From positions 1 to 44,015 of the forward strand of contig JAILAR010000193.1 of assembly GCA_024681515.1 (NCBI GenBank): DNA of 44,015 nucleotides, given 5' to 3'. The position numbers and the translations under genes were made by a program. The number at the start of each line of letters is the position of its first letter. Position 1 is the stretch's first letter. The notes under the pieces are model-generated. The model ran no database searches. It was not told the origin of the DNA and was given only the letters and a program-made list of their open reading frames with translations. Shown piece by piece: positions 1 through 9,618 of this stretch. This DNA comes from Eubacterium sp. (GTDB taxonomy: Bacteria; Bacillota; Clostridia; Lachnospirales; Lachnospiraceae).

Positions 1-437
1 AGCATTCCCTTGCGGTCACCTATATGAGCGTATGGCTGGCCTGTAAACTGCGGCTTCGGGTGGAGCTGAAAAGCGTGGTCCGGGGCGCACTGCTCCATGA
101 CTACTTCCTGTATGACTGGCATGACGACGAAGCCTGGCACCGTTTGCACGGATACCACCATGCACGCACCTCTCTCATCACGGCCTGCAAGGACTTTCCC
201 CTGAACCGGACAGAAAAGCAGATCATATTCCGGCACATGTTCCCGCTGAACATCAGCCGGGTCCCGAACAGCAAAGAGGTAGCGCTGGTCTGTCTCGCGG
301 ATAAGATCTGCGCCACTATCGAAACGATCCGAAGATCAAAATATGATCCCATTATTTACAAAGGGCTTCGGCTGCCCATCGAAGTACCGATGAAGCCGCG
401 CGCGAACCGCGCCGCCGTCCTGAAAGTGTACGAATAA
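1..437 (+). CDS. HD-domain phosphohydrolase-like protein (5' end outside window)
   Basis: The reading frame is open to the left edge, so the gene starts upstream and the ATG at 24 is only internal. The translated part carries His-Ser (position 3), then LLHDYFLYDW, a His-rich stretch (HGYHHARTSL) and a downstream Asp in CLADKICA. This is the H...HD...D metal-binding pattern of the HD superfamily, in the small single-domain form common in Clostridia. Such proteins hydrolyse phosphate esters or nucleotides, but the substrate cannot be read from the sequence. The stop lies 73 bp before citrate synthase on the same strand, so co-transcription is possible. The family call is fairly sure; the function is unknown. 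Confidence 0.8.
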   Translation, partial: HSLAVTYMSVWLACKLRLRVELKSVVRGALLHDYFLYDWHDDEAWHRLHGYHHARTSLITACKDFPLNRTEKQIIFRHMFPLNISRVPNSKEVALVCLADKICATIETIRRSKYDPIIYKGLRLPIEVPMKPRANRAAVLKVYE

Positions 438-510
438 AACAGGTGCGACATCGAAGCATCCATCGATGGAGGCATGGCTCTTATGAACAATTAACAGGAG
501 GAAAAAAAGC

Positions 511-1875
511 ATGTCATATGCAAGCGCAGGAGAAATAAGCAGGCAGATCCACAAGCTGGCAAATCTGTGCGTAGAGAATAATCAGATCGATCCCGGTCTG
601 TATGATGTATATCATGTGAAGAAAGGGCTCCGTGAGCCCAACGGAAAAGGCGTTCTGACGGGCCTCACCGAGATCTCCACCGTCAACGGAAACAGGGAGG
701 TGGACGGAAAGATCGTCCCCATCGAGGGAGAACTGTACTACCGCGGGATCAATATCAGGGATCTGGTGGACGGCTTTACAAAGGACGGCCGGTTCGGTTA
801 CGAGGAGACGGTTTATCTGCTTCTCTTCGGAAGCCTTCCTGACAAGGAGGAGCTGGATCACTGGAACCGCCTGCTGTCTCATGCACGGCGGCTGCCGGAG
901 GATTTCCTGGAGGACATGGTCCTGAAGTCCCCGAACAAGGACATCATGAACGCCATGGCCCGTTCGATCCTGGCGCTGAACTCCTATGACAGGAATCCGG
1001 ATGACCTCTCGATCCCCAATGTTCTCCGCCAGTCCATCAAGCTGATTGCAAATGTTCCGCTGATCGCCGCTTACTCCTATCTGGCGTACCGCCACTATAT
1101 GCAAAACCGCGGGCTCTACATCCACAATCCGAAGCCGGAACTGTCCACGGCGGAAAACCTGCTCCGTATCATGCGTCAGGACAAGAAATTCACGCCGCTG
1201 GAGGCGCAGCTGCTGGACGTTGCGCTGGTGCTCCATGCAGAGCACGGCGGCGGAAATAATTCCACCTTCACCACCCACGTGGTGACCTCTTCCGGAACCG
1301 ATACCTACTCTTCCGTAGCCGCTTCCCTCTGCTCTCTGAAAGGGCCGAAGCACGGAGGCGCCAACATCAAAGCCAAAAAGATGTTTGACGAAATGAAGAA
1401 GGAGATTAAAGACTGGAACGATGACGATGAGATCTCCGCTTACCTGCTGAAGGTTCTCCGCAAGGAAGCCTTCGATAAATCCGGCCTGATCTACGGGATC
1501 GGACACGCCATCTATACCATATCCGATCCGAGAGCAAAGATCCTGGAACATTACACCCGGCTGCTGGCGGAGGAGAAGGGACGCATGGAAGAGTTCAATC
1601 TTCACCAGGCCGTAGCCCGGCTTGCTCCGGATCTCATGCGGCAGGAACGTAAAATGTTCAAGCCCGTATCGCCGAATATTGATTTTTACAGCGGCTTTGC
1701 CTACAACATGCTGGGACTGCCGGATGAGTTCATCACTCCGCTTTTTGCCATTGCCCGTGTGGCCGGCTGGTCCGCCCACCGCATCGAGGAGCTGACCTGC
1801 ACCAACAAGATCATCCGCCCGGCGTACATGTCCGTGGCTCACTCCATGAACTACACACCACTGGACAAGAGATAA
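511..1875 (+). CDS. gltA: Citrate synthase
   Basis: This enzyme condenses oxaloacetate with acetyl-CoA to citrate in the cytoplasm, the entry to the oxidative branch of the TCA pathway. The 454-residue protein has the complete catalytic triad: His281 in KHGGAN, His332 in GIGHAIY and Asp391 in NIDFYSG. The substrate region HAEHGGGNNSTF (242-253) is also present. Its length fits the longer clostridial citrate synthases. The ATG at 511 has a strong AGGAGG site about 8 bases upstream. It converges with hscC. Isocitrate dehydrogenase lies 5 kb away; aconitase is not in the window. A 2-methylcitrate synthase activity cannot be excluded from sequence alone. Confidence 0.96.
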   Translation: MSYASAGEISRQIHKLANLCVENNQIDPGLYDVYHVKKGLREPNGKGVLTGLTEISTVNGNREVDGKIVPIEGELYYRGINIRDLVDGFTKDGRFGYEETVYLLLFGSLPDKEELDHWNRLLSHARRLPEDFLEDMVLKSPNKDIMNAMARSILALNSYDRNPDDLSIPNVLRQSIKLIANVPLIAAYSYLAYRHYMQNRGLYIHNPKPELSTAENLLRIMRQDKKFTPLEAQLLDVALVLHAEHGGGNNSTFTTHVVTSSGTDTYSSVAASLCSLKGPKHGGANIKAKKMFDEMKKEIKDWNDDDEISAYLLKVLRKEAFDKSGLIYGIGHAIYTISDPRAKILEHYTRLLAEEKGRMEEFNLHQAVARLAPDLMRQERKMFKPVSPNIDFYSGFAYNMLGLPDEFITPLFAIARVAGWSAHRIEELTCTNKIIRPAYMSVAHSMNYTPLDKR

Positions 1876-1886
1876 CCGTGATAAGA

Positions 1887-1920
1887 AAGGATCCCGTCGC
1901 TTCCAAGTGGCGGGATCCTT
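1887..1920. terminator. Hairpin terminator between gltA and hscC
   Basis: A perfect 10-bp stem (AAGGATCCCG at 1887-1896 with CGGGATCCTT at 1911-1920) lies 11 bp after the gltA stop, in the gap between two convergent genes. The U-tract is weak, so termination strength is uncertain. Confidence 0.6.
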
Positions 1921-2012
1921 CGTATTTATTCCATTTAATTCCACCGGGACTGCACATTATTGAACCGGCTTTTTGATCCTGTGAACCTGAGATCGCACGA
2001 TCATTCCCGGGA

Positions 2013-3710
2013 TCACTCCAGCATCTCTGTCTCGATGGTATCCAGCTGTTCCTTTAATTTTTCACGCGCTTCGGCAATCTTTGCCGGATCCTGCCCATCC
2101 ATGACGGTTTCAAAATCCCGGAGCAGATATTCGATCCGAAGACGCATGTCTCCGGTAGCCTCCTCATACATCCGCTCTCCGCGAGCCATAAGATACCGGT
2201 TCTCCTCTTTCTCTCTCGGCGGGATCTTCAGATCCGCCAGAGCCTCCAGCCGACGGTCGATCTCCTCGTCCGTCATTTCATTTCCTTCGTTGCGGATCAC
2301 GATCCGCTTCTCCGCCTTCGTGGAGACGACCTTCACCACAACCTCCAGAATGGAATTCACATCATATGTAAATGTGATGTCCGCAGCCTCCTGCCCCTCC
2401 GAACCCTTCGGAACGGGGATTTCCAGTTCCCCCAGACGTACATTGTTCATGGCCAGCCGGCTTTCCCCCTGCAGTACAACGACACGGATCGCCGTCTGCC
2501 CTTCCGAAGCGGTATAGACACGGTGTGTCCTGCTGACAGGGATCACTGTATTCCGCTCGATGATGGGAAGATAATGCCCCGGTTCCTTTATGCCGCCCGG
2601 CTTTGTCACACAGACTTCTGTTCCCAGAGTAAACGGGCAGACATCCGTCAGGATCATCTCCTTCACGGCTTCCGAACGTTCCTTCATCGCACCCTGAAGC
2701 GCCGCGCCGATGGCCACCACTCTGTCCGGGTCGATCCCGGTATTGGGGATCCGGCCAAAGGTCTTGCTCACAAACCGCCGAAGGATCGGAAGCTTGGTGG
2801 CTCCGCCCACCAGCAGAACCTCTCCGATATCCGCCAGATGCACATTTGCGTCCTTCAGCGACCGCTCGATAGGCTTCTTTAATTTTGCCAGAAGCACCTG
2901 ACAGGAGCGTTCGTACTCATCGATTCCGATCTCTGATACGCGCTCCTCACCCTTCAGCACGCAGCGCATGGTTACCCTGTCCTTCTCCGAAAACTGCAGT
3001 TTTGCAGCCTCCGCCGCTTTGCGAAGAAGCGCCTGTTCCTTTTCGGACAGTGCACGGTCCTCGATCCCCTGCTCTGTCAGAAACATCCGCATAAGAACAT
3101 CCGTAAAATCCTCGCCGCCCAGGTAGTTATCTCCCGCTACCGCACGGACCTCCATGATATTCTCAAACTGTTCCAGGATGGACACATCAAATGTCCCGCC
3201 GCCCAGATCAAATACCAGATACTTGCAATCCGCATCCTTCTGATGAATGCCGTAGGCGATGGCCGCCGCCGTAGGTTCGGACACGATCCGTTCCACACGA
3301 AAACCCGCCAGTTCACCGGCCTCCTTCGTTGCCCTTCGCTGCGCATCATTGAAATACGCAGGCACGCTGATCACAGCCTCCTCCACCGCATGTCCCAGGA
3401 AGCTCTCCGCATCCTCCTTCAGTGAAGTCAGGACCAGCCCCGACAGCTGCGTAGCGGAGAATTCACGCTCTCCCAGCCGGAACACCCGCTCGGTCCCCAT
3501 GCTCCGCTTAAACACGGAGACAGATTCGTGGGGATGCGTCACGCTGCGTTCGACGGCAGTTTTTCCGATATATACTTCTCCTCCGGCATCCACGCTGATC
3601 ACTGACGGAGTCAGATATTCTCCCAGACGGTTCGGGATCACTACCGGCTCCGTCCCGTCATAATATGCGATCAGACTGTTGGTGGTACCGAGATCTATTC
3701 CAACTATCAT
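2013..3710 (-). CDS. hscC: HscC-type Hsp70 chaperone
   Basis: A specialised Hsp70 ATPase of 565 residues. It has GIDLGTTNS at the N-terminus, phosphate-binding [10 protein letters not shown], and a short substrate-binding part without the long C-terminal lid tail of DnaK. Features resembling E. coli HscC include GEYLTPS near the N-terminus, [20 protein letters not shown] and an [11 protein letters not shown] segment near the C-terminus. The ATG at 3710 follows GAGGTG; the longer upstream reading has no ribosome site. It lies next to, and co-directional with, a giant J-domain/TPR protein, a likely co-chaperone. The clients are unknown. It is clearly not the housekeeping DnaK. Confidence 0.88.
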   Translation of the reverse strand: MIVGIDLGTTNSLIAYYDGTEPVVIPNRLGEYLTPSVISVDAGGEVYIGKTAVERSVTHPHESVSVFKRSMGTERVFRLGEREFSATQLSGLVLTSLKEDAESFLGHAVEEAVISVPAYFNDAQRRATKEAGELAGFRVERIVSEPTAAAIAYGIHQKDADCKYLVFDLGGGTFDVSILEQFENIMEVRAVAGDNYLGGEDFTDVLMRMFLTEQGIEDRALSEKEQALLRKAAEAAKLQFSEKDRVTMRCVLKGEERVSEIGIDEYERSCQVLLAKLKKPIERSLKDANVHLADIGEVLLVGGATKLPILRRFVSKTFGRIPNTGIDPDRVVAIGAALQGAMKERSEAVKEMILTDVCPFTLGTEVCVTKPGGIKEPGHYLPIIERNTVIPVSRTHRVYTASEGQTAIRVVVLQGESRLAMNNVRLGELEIPVPKGSEGQEAADITFTYDVNSILEVVVKVVSTKAEKRIVIRNEGNEMTDEEIDRRLEALADLKIPPREKEENRYLMARGERMYEEATGDMRLRIEYLLRDFETVMDGQDPAKIAEAREKLKEQLDTIETEMLE

Positions 3711-3797
3711 GTAGCACCTCTTTATCAGAATTCTTTGCTTTACACAAAATGAAATGCTGATATTTTGTGATTCCATACTTTGCTCAAAATGATGATA

Positions 3798-3982
3798 GGG
3801 TCAAAAGGTCCAAGCGATGCGCTTGCGCAGTCGCTTGAGACCTTAATTGACCCGCAAAACACGAACAGCGTAGTCATTTTGCACAGCAAAATGACGAGAG
3901 CCGTGAGTGTTTTAGCAGCACATTGCACACGTAGTGTGCGTGCTGAGAATCATCAGCTGGGGGGCAAAATACCTTTTGACCC
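3798..3982. repeat. 185-bp structured element with 12-bp terminal inverted repeats
   Basis: GGGTCAAAAGGT (3798-3809) is matched exactly in reverse complement by ACCTTTTGACCC (3971-3982). The left part folds into a nearly perfect 25-pair hairpin (3798-3822 with 3825-3853, loop TT, with three small bulges). Two more hairpins follow: GTCATTTTGC/GCAAAATGAC (3873-3882/3886-3895) and GCACAC/GTGTGC (3925-3930/3934-3939). It fills the space between the J/TPR gene and hscC. It could be a small non-autonomous mobile repeat or a structured RNA. No coding sense is apparent. Confidence 0.75.
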
Positions 3983-4003
3983 CAGCATCCTCAAAACGGC
4001 ATG

Positions 4004-7000
4004 TCAGTCACGACCCGTCTGCAGCCTGGAGATCACACTCTTCAGCGAAGCATCATACCCTCTGGAATCATCCGCCTTCTGGAAAGCCAGAAGGGCCTCA
4101 CCGTTCTTCTTCTCCGCCAGATACAGCCATCCCAGCTCCTCGTAAGCCTCCGACACCACCCGGTTAAGGCCCTCTGTCTCCGGAAGCATCCGGAAAACCT
4201 CCTCCAGGATCCGGTGAGCACGGGCATAGGACTTCTCCGCCCGCAGTGCCTGAGCCAGACGAATCCTGGCCTCGTAAGGCTCACCCACGGTATTCCAGGT
4301 ATGCTCCAGGCTGGCCACATACCGCTGCATCCGTCCCCGACCGCTGAACTGACGCGCCGCACACTCCGCCATATAGCCAAGATACCGGTATTTCAGATTC
4401 GGCTTCCGATTGGATGCTGCCAGAAGATTCTGCTCTGCTTCCTTATATTTCTTTTTAAGCAACTGCAAATGCCCCAGCAACTCATATTGATACGCCGTAG
4501 ATGCCGAAATCCCCCGGCTTTCATAGCTCTCCGTCTCTTTCAAAAGTTGGGTCAGTCCCTCCAAATCTCCGGCCTGAAACCGCACTCTGCAGAGCAGGTC
4601 GTACATCCGTGACTTCTCCTCCGGCCGCCAGCGCCATGCACGGATGGTCTCCTCCGCCTGACGGAACTGACCCACACAGGTAAGCAGTTCGATCTGCTCC
4701 ATCACCAGTTCCCTGGAGTTCATGCCCTCCTCGAACATCTTACTCACCATGTTCTGAGCAGTCTGATACTGCCGGAGCAGGATCAGAGCCTTCAGCTGCT
4801 GTACCAAAACCTCTTCCTTCTCGGCCGGATCCGAAGAAAGCTTCACCGCCATCTCCAGCACGTCCATGGCCTCTGCCGGAAAATGTACATCCAGTAGCAT
4901 TCTCCCTGCCACCAACATGGCCAAACGGTCTTCCGAGCCGATCTCTGCCACCATAAGCAGCACATCTCTTGTCTCCGCATGGCGTCCCAGCTGCATCAGG
5001 CAAAATCCCTGATTCAGCAGACATCGCGGATCCGTCTCCATTTCTCCCTGAAGTCGGTACTGCTCCAGTGCTTCCTCGTATCTCCCCACCTTCTTAAGGA
5101 GCTGGGCCAACCTCTGATGAAGCAGGGGACTCCTCTGATTCTCCTTCAGGGCCGCCTGATACATCTCTATGGCTCCGGCTGCATTGTTATTGGCCGTATG
5201 GACATCTCCCATCAGACGATACACGTCTTCGCGCCACTCCAGATCCGAGAACTCGCCCTTCATATTTTCCAGCACGGGTGTAAGCAGTTTCTCTACCTCA
5301 GCTTTATCTTCCTTCTCCTCCCATGCCACACGGGCCAGAATGAGGCAGGCGGTATCGCTCTCCGGATTCACCTGCCGATAGCGTTCCGCCATCCTTCGGG
5401 CTTCCGTGTAATTCTTTATCCGAAGGTAGCATTTTGCCAGAATGTAATACGGTTCGGCGACATACGGAAATATACTGATTGCCCGCTCCGCATGCTCCAT
5501 AGCCTGCTGAAGAAGACCCAGCTCGAAGTCACATTTTGCACGGATATTGGACGCCTGAAAATTCTGGGGCGAACGTCGCTCCAATTCCCGGCACGCCTCT
5601 ATTCCTGCCTGATATCTGCCGGACAGATATTCCAACGTGCAGCGCTCTTCCATGGTCACGATATACTCATCATGCTTCTGAGTCATGGCAGACTCAATAT
5701 AGATTCCTGCCTCATCATACCTCTGCATCTGCATATAGGCAACGCCGATCAAGGTCTGAGCGTAGCCGGCCCGCTTCCGTGCCGCAATGGTCTCTTCCGA
5801 GGTATCCTCTTCCGGAATCTCACTGATGGCCGCATTCCACTGCTGCAGGGCCGAAAGTGCTTCTACGGTTCGATGCAGTGACAGCAGAGAACGTCCCAGA
5901 TAATTGAAGTAGCCCGCCTTCCGCACCGGATCCTGTGGAACCTGTACTGCCTCCAGCACGCGGATAGCTTCTTCAAACTGATAACTCTGATAATGTGCCG
6001 CAGCCAGTTCCACCCTGGCCTTGATGTCTGAGGGGTCCTGCTCCAGCAACGCTTTCTTCTCACGAATGATCCCCTCGCAGGCCAACAGCACCTCCGAACG
6101 GTAAAAGTTGTCATATGGCATCTCCTGCAGAAGATCAAAGAAGGCATCTCTGGCCTTCTCGTACTCTCCCCGTCGGATCATAAGCTCCGCAAAACGCCCC
6201 CGCAGGAATCTGTCCATGTTCGGATACTTCCGTGCTTTCTGATAATAAGCCTCCGCCTCATCAAGACGATCCGTATGCTGAAGGATGTCTCCCAGGGTAA
6301 TCAAAACATTAATGGATTCCGGATACTCCGCCTCCAAAGCGTGAAGTTTTTCCTCTGCCTCTTCCTTCTTCTCCGCCTGCCAGAGGTACCTGCATTTCAG
6401 CACCTCCAGATCCGGATTCCTCACCGGAAGATTTTCCAGCTTCGAAAGGAGCTGTTCCTGGCGTTTCAGGTCTCCCGCCTTATTTGCCCGGGAAAACTCT
6501 GAGGCAAGCTCGATCAGACCGTCATAATCATAATCCTCCGGCCCGCTGAACAACGTATAATCCACCGCATCCGGGAAAATGGCATTTGCCGTGAGATAAT
6601 CCAGATACCGGAACGGATAATGCTCCAGTAACTCTTCTCTCCTGTCATCTAACGATAACTGTTCCCGGAGAAACCGGAACACCTGATGCGGAAGCATATA
6701 GTGTTCCATGATAAAATCCAACAGCAGATGGATCGCATCTTCTGCCGTATCTATGGAAGAGAAATAAGGATCTGCCAGAAGAGCCTCCCATTCGGAAACC
6801 TGAACACGCCGAAAAAACGATGCATAGATTTCCTGCATCGTCTTCCTGATCCGTCCTTCCGGGGTATTCAAATCTAAGGGCACGTCCTGTTCGGATCCTG
6901 CGTCACGTCCTTCCGAATCCTCCGGCACCCGGGCCGGACCGTCCGGTTCCTCCGGCTGCTGTGCCAGCCGGACCGCCTCCTCGTAGGCGGCCCGGAGTGC

Positions 7001-7138
7001 CTGAAAGCCCTCCGGGTCATCCTCCGGGTGCACCTTGACCAGCTGCCGCCGGTACGCCTTTTTTAATACCTCCGGATCACGGGTGGGTTCAGTTTTTAAG
7101 ATCTCCCAGATTCCCAATTTGTTCCTTTGCTCCAACAT
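4004..7138 (-). CDS. J-domain protein with long TPR array
   Basis: A 1044-residue soluble protein. Residues ~6-60 form a J-domain-like helical segment (LGIWEILKTEP, then KKAYRRQLVKVHPEDDPEGF and LRAAYEEAVRLA). The hallmark HPD tripeptide is HPE here. An acidic linker follows, and the remainder is helical with many tetratricopeptide-like repeats (for example AEAYYQKARKYPN, AIEMYQAALKEN and YEEALEQYRLQGEM). No signal peptide or membrane segment is seen. It lies upstream of hscC in the same direction, about 290 bp away, so the pair probably acts as Hsp70 plus dedicated co-chaperone. The ATG at 7138 starts the J-like domain; its ribosome site is weak and a dispersed repeat abuts it. An in-frame extension to 7183 would run through that repeat and is unlikely. 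Confidence 0.82.
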   Translation of the reverse strand: MLEQRNKLGIWEILKTEPTRDPEVLKKAYRRQLVKVHPEDDPEGFQALRAAYEEAVRLAQQPEEPDGPARVPEDSEGRDAGSEQDVPLDLNTPEGRIRKTMQEIYASFFRRVQVSEWEALLADPYFSSIDTAEDAIHLLLDFIMEHYMLPHQVFRFLREQLSLDDRREELLEHYPFRYLDYLTANAIFPDAVDYTLFSGPEDYDYDGLIELASEFSRANKAGDLKRQEQLLSKLENLPVRNPDLEVLKCRYLWQAEKKEEAEEKLHALEAEYPESINVLITLGDILQHTDRLDEAEAYYQKARKYPNMDRFLRGRFAELMIRRGEYEKARDAFFDLLQEMPYDNFYRSEVLLACEGIIREKKALLEQDPSDIKARVELAAAHYQSYQFEEAIRVLEAVQVPQDPVRKAGYFNYLGRSLLSLHRTVEALSALQQWNAAISEIPEEDTSEETIAARKRAGYAQTLIGVAYMQMQRYDEAGIYIESAMTQKHDEYIVTMEERCTLEYLSGRYQAGIEACRELERRSPQNFQASNIRAKCDFELGLLQQAMEHAERAISIFPYVAEPYYILAKCYLRIKNYTEARRMAERYRQVNPESDTACLILARVAWEEKEDKAEVEKLLTPVLENMKGEFSDLEWREDVYRLMGDVHTANNNAAGAIEMYQAALKENQRSPLLHQRLAQLLKKVGRYEEALEQYRLQGEMETDPRCLLNQGFCLMQLGRHAETRDVLLMVAEIGSEDRLAMLVAGRMLLDVHFPAEAMDVLEMAVKLSSDPAEKEEVLVQQLKALILLRQYQTAQNMVSKMFEEGMNSRELVMEQIELLTCVGQFRQAEETIRAWRWRPEEKSRMYDLLCRVRFQAGDLEGLTQLLKETESYESRGISASTAYQYELLGHLQLLKKKYKEAEQNLLAASNRKPNLKYRYLGYMAECAARQFSGRGRMQRYVASLEHTWNTVGEPYEARIRLAQALRAEKSYARAHRILEEVFRMLPETEGLNRVVSEAYEELGWLYLAEKKNGEALLAFQKADDSRGYDASLKSVISRLQTGRD

Positions 7139-7140
7139 TT

Positions 7141-7224
7141 TGTCATTCCGAACCACACGAAGTGTGGTGAAGAATCCCGTCACTCACACAGATCACAGGA
7201 TTCTTCGCTACGCTCAGAATGACA
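7141..7224. repeat. Two dyad repeats of the TGTCATTC / GAAGAATCC family
   Basis: Two oppositely oriented copies lie head to head. The first starts TGTCATTCCG at 7141 and runs to GAAGAATCC near 7177; the second runs from ACAGGATTCTTCG (7195) to CAGAATGACA (7224). The copies lie between icd and the J/TPR gene and abut the latter's start codon. Related copies occur at 8532, 23904, 40058, 40096 and 42166. Confidence 0.8.
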
Positions 7225-7240
7225 TATTAATACGCTTAAC

Positions 7241-8449
7241 CTACAGAATTCCTTCCAATGTCGTACGGATCGCCTTGATAAAGTTCTCCGTATTCAGTGT
7301 GGTTACATTTTCCAGTTCCGTGATGAGTGCCAGGTCCTTGGTCATGGTACCGCTCTCGATGGTGGACAGGGTTGCCTGCTCCAGCTTATCCGCAAATGCA
7401 CTCAGCTCCGGCGTTCCGTCCAGCTCCCCGCGCTTCCGAAGGGCGCCGGTCCATGCAAAGATGGTTGCCACCGGGTTCGTGGATGTCTCCTCACCTGCCA
7501 GGTGCTTGTAGTAATGACGCTGCACGGTTCCGTGAGCCGCCTCGTACTCATAGAAGCCCTGGGGAGATACCAGTACAGAGGTCATCATGGCCAGTGAACC
7601 GAAGGCGGAGGACAGCATATCGCTCATCACATCACCGTCGTAGTTCTTGCATGCCCAGATGAATCCGCCCTTGGACTTCATGACACGTGCTACCACGTCA
7701 TCGATCAGTGTGTAGAAGTACTCGATGCCTGCAGCATCGAACTTCTCCTTAAACTCTGCGTCGAAGATCTCCTGGAACACATCCTTAAATGTGTGATCAT
7801 ACTTTTTGGAAATGGTATCCTTGGTGGCAAACCACAGGGTCTGCTTCGTATCCAGCGCATAGGTGAAGCAGCTGCGTGCAAAGCTCTCGATGGAAGGAAC
7901 CAGATTGTGCTGTCCCTGTACCACACCGGCGGACTTGAAATCATGCACCAGTACACGCTCCTCGGTTCCGTCGGCAGCTGTGTAAACCAGTTCTACCTTT
8001 CCGGGTCCCGGGATCTTCATCTCGCTTGCCTTATATACATCACCGTAAGCATGACGTGCGATGGTGATGGGCTTCTCCCAGTTGCGTACGCAGGGGGTGA
8101 TCCCCTTTACCTGAATCGGCGCGCGGAATACCGTACCGTCCAGAATGGCACGGATCGTGCCGTTGGGGCTCTTCCACATTTCCTTCAGGTTATACTCCTC
8201 TACGCGGGCTGCGTTGGGTGTGATGGTGGCACACTTTACGGCAACGCCGTACTTCTTGGTAGCCTCGGCAGAGTCAACCGTAACCTGATCATTTGTCTCG
8301 TCCCGGTGCTTCAGTCCCAGGTCATAGTACTCTGTCTTCAGGTCCACGAAGGGAAGCAGCAGCTCATCCTTGATGTACTGCCAGAGGATGCGCGTCATCT
8401 CATCGCCATCCATCTCAACTAGGGGTGTCTTCATTTCGATCTTGCTCAT
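7241..8449 (-). CDS. icd: NADP-dependent isocitrate dehydrogenase
   Basis: This enzyme oxidatively decarboxylates isocitrate to 2-oxoglutarate with NADP+. The 402-residue protein belongs to the homodimeric, eukaryote-like subfamily. It begins with [15 protein letters not shown], and the substrate loop SPNGTIR gives Ser94, Asn96 and Arg100, with Arg109 in FRAPI. A metal-site region is visible around [11 protein letters not shown]. The ATG at 8449 has AAGGAGC 8 bases upstream; a longer reading to 8515 lacks a ribosome site. With citrate synthase nearby it supplies 2-oxoglutarate for glutamate synthesis and NADPH. The call is secure. Confidence 0.96.
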   Translation of the reverse strand: MSKIEMKTPLVEMDGDEMTRILWQYIKDELLLPFVDLKTEYYDLGLKHRDETNDQVTVDSAEATKKYGVAVKCATITPNAARVEEYNLKEMWKSPNGTIRAILDGTVFRAPIQVKGITPCVRNWEKPITIARHAYGDVYKASEMKIPGPGKVELVYTAADGTEERVLVHDFKSAGVVQGQHNLVPSIESFARSCFTYALDTKQTLWFATKDTISKKYDHTFKDVFQEIFDAEFKEKFDAAGIEYFYTLIDDVVARVMKSKGGFIWACKNYDGDVMSDMLSSAFGSLAMMTSVLVSPQGFYEYEAAHGTVQRHYYKHLAGEETSTNPVATIFAWTGALRKRGELDGTPELSAFADKLEQATLSTIESGTMTKDLALITELENVTTLNTENFIKAIRTTLEGIL

Positions 8450-8531
8450 GATATTGCTCCTTAAATGTATTTCATCTCGTAGCGCGTGTGCTACGGTACT
8501 TACCAATCGATACACTGTCGTTCAAGTGACA

Positions 8532-8662
8532 GGATTCTTCGGCTTCGCCTCAGAATGACAATATGATGTCGTTCGCGTAAAGGGATTCTTCGGCTTCGCC
8601 TCAGAATGACAATATGATGTCGTTCGAGTAAAGGGATTCTTCGGCTTCGCCTCAGAATGACA
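8532..8662. repeat. 51-bp tandem repeat array, about 2.6 copies
   Basis: Three copies of the dyad core GGATTCTTCGG...CAGAATGACA start at 8532, 8583 and 8634, exactly 51 bp apart. The linker between cores is nearly identical (ATATGATGTCGTTCG then CG or AG). The array sits upstream of icd and downstream of the HAD gene. It is a local expansion of the dispersed dyad family, not a CRISPR. Confidence 0.9.
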
Positions 8663-8671
8663 GATTTTCGT

Positions 8672-9475
8672 TTAGGATGACATGCTGCGCAGCAACTCCT
8701 TCAGCACCTGGGTCTCACCGCTTTGGTTCAGCGGCGGTGCCACGTGCCGCGCTGCCCGCTTCACCTCATCCCGGGCGCTTCCGATGGCATAGCTTTCCGT
8801 TGCCGCCTCCAGCATGCCGATATCATTCAGATTATCTCCGAAGACCATGGTTTCTTCCTTCGAGATCCCCAACTGGATCTGCAGGTCCCGCAGACTGCTG
8901 CCCTTGTCCGCATCCGGTTCCACAATGTCCATCCACATGGTTCCCGCAGACGCGATCTTAAACTGATTCTGCCATTTCGGCGTGAACCAGGCATTGACGG
9001 TCTGCTCCGCATAATCCTTCTGGTATATGGACATCTTCACGATATCATCCGTAAGGTGTGTCTCAAAATCACCCAGCACCTGAATGTTATATTTGTAGGA
9101 ATCCCGCATCCAGTAGAACATCTCGCTGTATTCCTCACAATATGCCCACTCTTCACCGCAGAGCATGATGTCGCAGCCAGGAAGCCGCTTGGCATCCCGG
9201 ATCAGTTCAAACAGCAGATGCCTTGGGATCACATGCTTTCGGAAAATGGTTTTTGCATCCCGAAGAATACTTCCGTTATCCGTGATATAATACATATCCT
9301 TCCAGACCGGGGCAAACAGCTTCTTCATACTCAGGAACTGCCTTCCGCTGGCCCCCGCGAAGGCGATCCCATGTTCCTTCAGTCCACGGATCACACCATA
9401 GATCTCCGGATCGATCTGATCCGTTCCGTCAGGAACGAGTGTTCCGTCTATATCACTTGCAATCAGTCGGATCAA
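8672..9475 (-). CDS. Cof-type HAD-family phosphatase
   Basis: A 267-residue cytoplasmic haloacid dehalogenase hydrolase of the Cof/sugar-phosphatase type. Motif I is DIDGT (nucleophile Asp8, acid/base Asp10). Motif II is in AGASGRQ, and motif IV is GDNLNDIGMLEAA. A C2B cap lies in between. These enzymes dephosphorylate small metabolites such as sugar phosphates or flavin; the substrate is not predictable here. The start is a TTG at 9475, fixed by an AGGAGG site 8 bases upstream; no in-frame ATG is available there. Confidence 0.9.
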   Translation of the reverse strand: MIRLIASDIDGTLVPDGTDQIDPEIYGVIRGLKEHGIAFAGASGRQFLSMKKLFAPVWKDMYYITDNGSILRDAKTIFRKHVIPRHLLFELIRDAKRLPGCDIMLCGEEWAYCEEYSEMFYWMRDSYKYNIQVLGDFETHLTDDIVKMSIYQKDYAEQTVNAWFTPKWQNQFKIASAGTMWMDIVEPDADKGSSLRDLQIQLGISKEETMVFGDNLNDIGMLEAATESYAIGSARDEVKRAARHVAPPLNQSGETQVLKELLRSMSS

Positions 9476-9551
9476 AACAGATTCCTCCTATTCGATATTT
9501 CAACATAGCATAGCCTTTGGTATTATAACACATTCCAAAATAGATTCCTAC

Positions 9552-9580
9552 TTGTTTTTCACACGCGATTCCCTTATACT
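9552..9580 (+). promoter_or_regulatory. Putative sigma-A promoter for the membrane protein at 9619
   Basis: TTGTTT (9552-9557) and TATACT (9575-9580) are separated by 17 bp. The predicted transcript start is about 30 bp before the start codon at 9619. The -35 box is a weak match and the -10 box a good one. Confidence 0.45.
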
Positions 9581-9618
9581 GTTACAGGTAACTTCCATAA
9601 TTCTGAAAGGCTTTCAAA

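Noticed and set aside
514-1944. 476-residue open frame opposite citrate synthase, and similar long antisense frames at 10220-11569, 20952-22157, 30580-32181 and 42450-43898
   Set aside because: They lie wholly opposite well-supported genes, have no recognisable domains or ribosome sites, and arise from codon bias in the true strand.
3780-4145. 121-residue plus-strand frame across the 185-bp element
   Set aside because: It runs through palindromic repeat DNA and into the antisense of the J/TPR gene with no start signal.
8532-8662. Possible CRISPR array
   Set aside because: The linkers between repeats are nearly identical rather than unique spacers, the core is a dispersed genomic repeat, and no cas genes are present.
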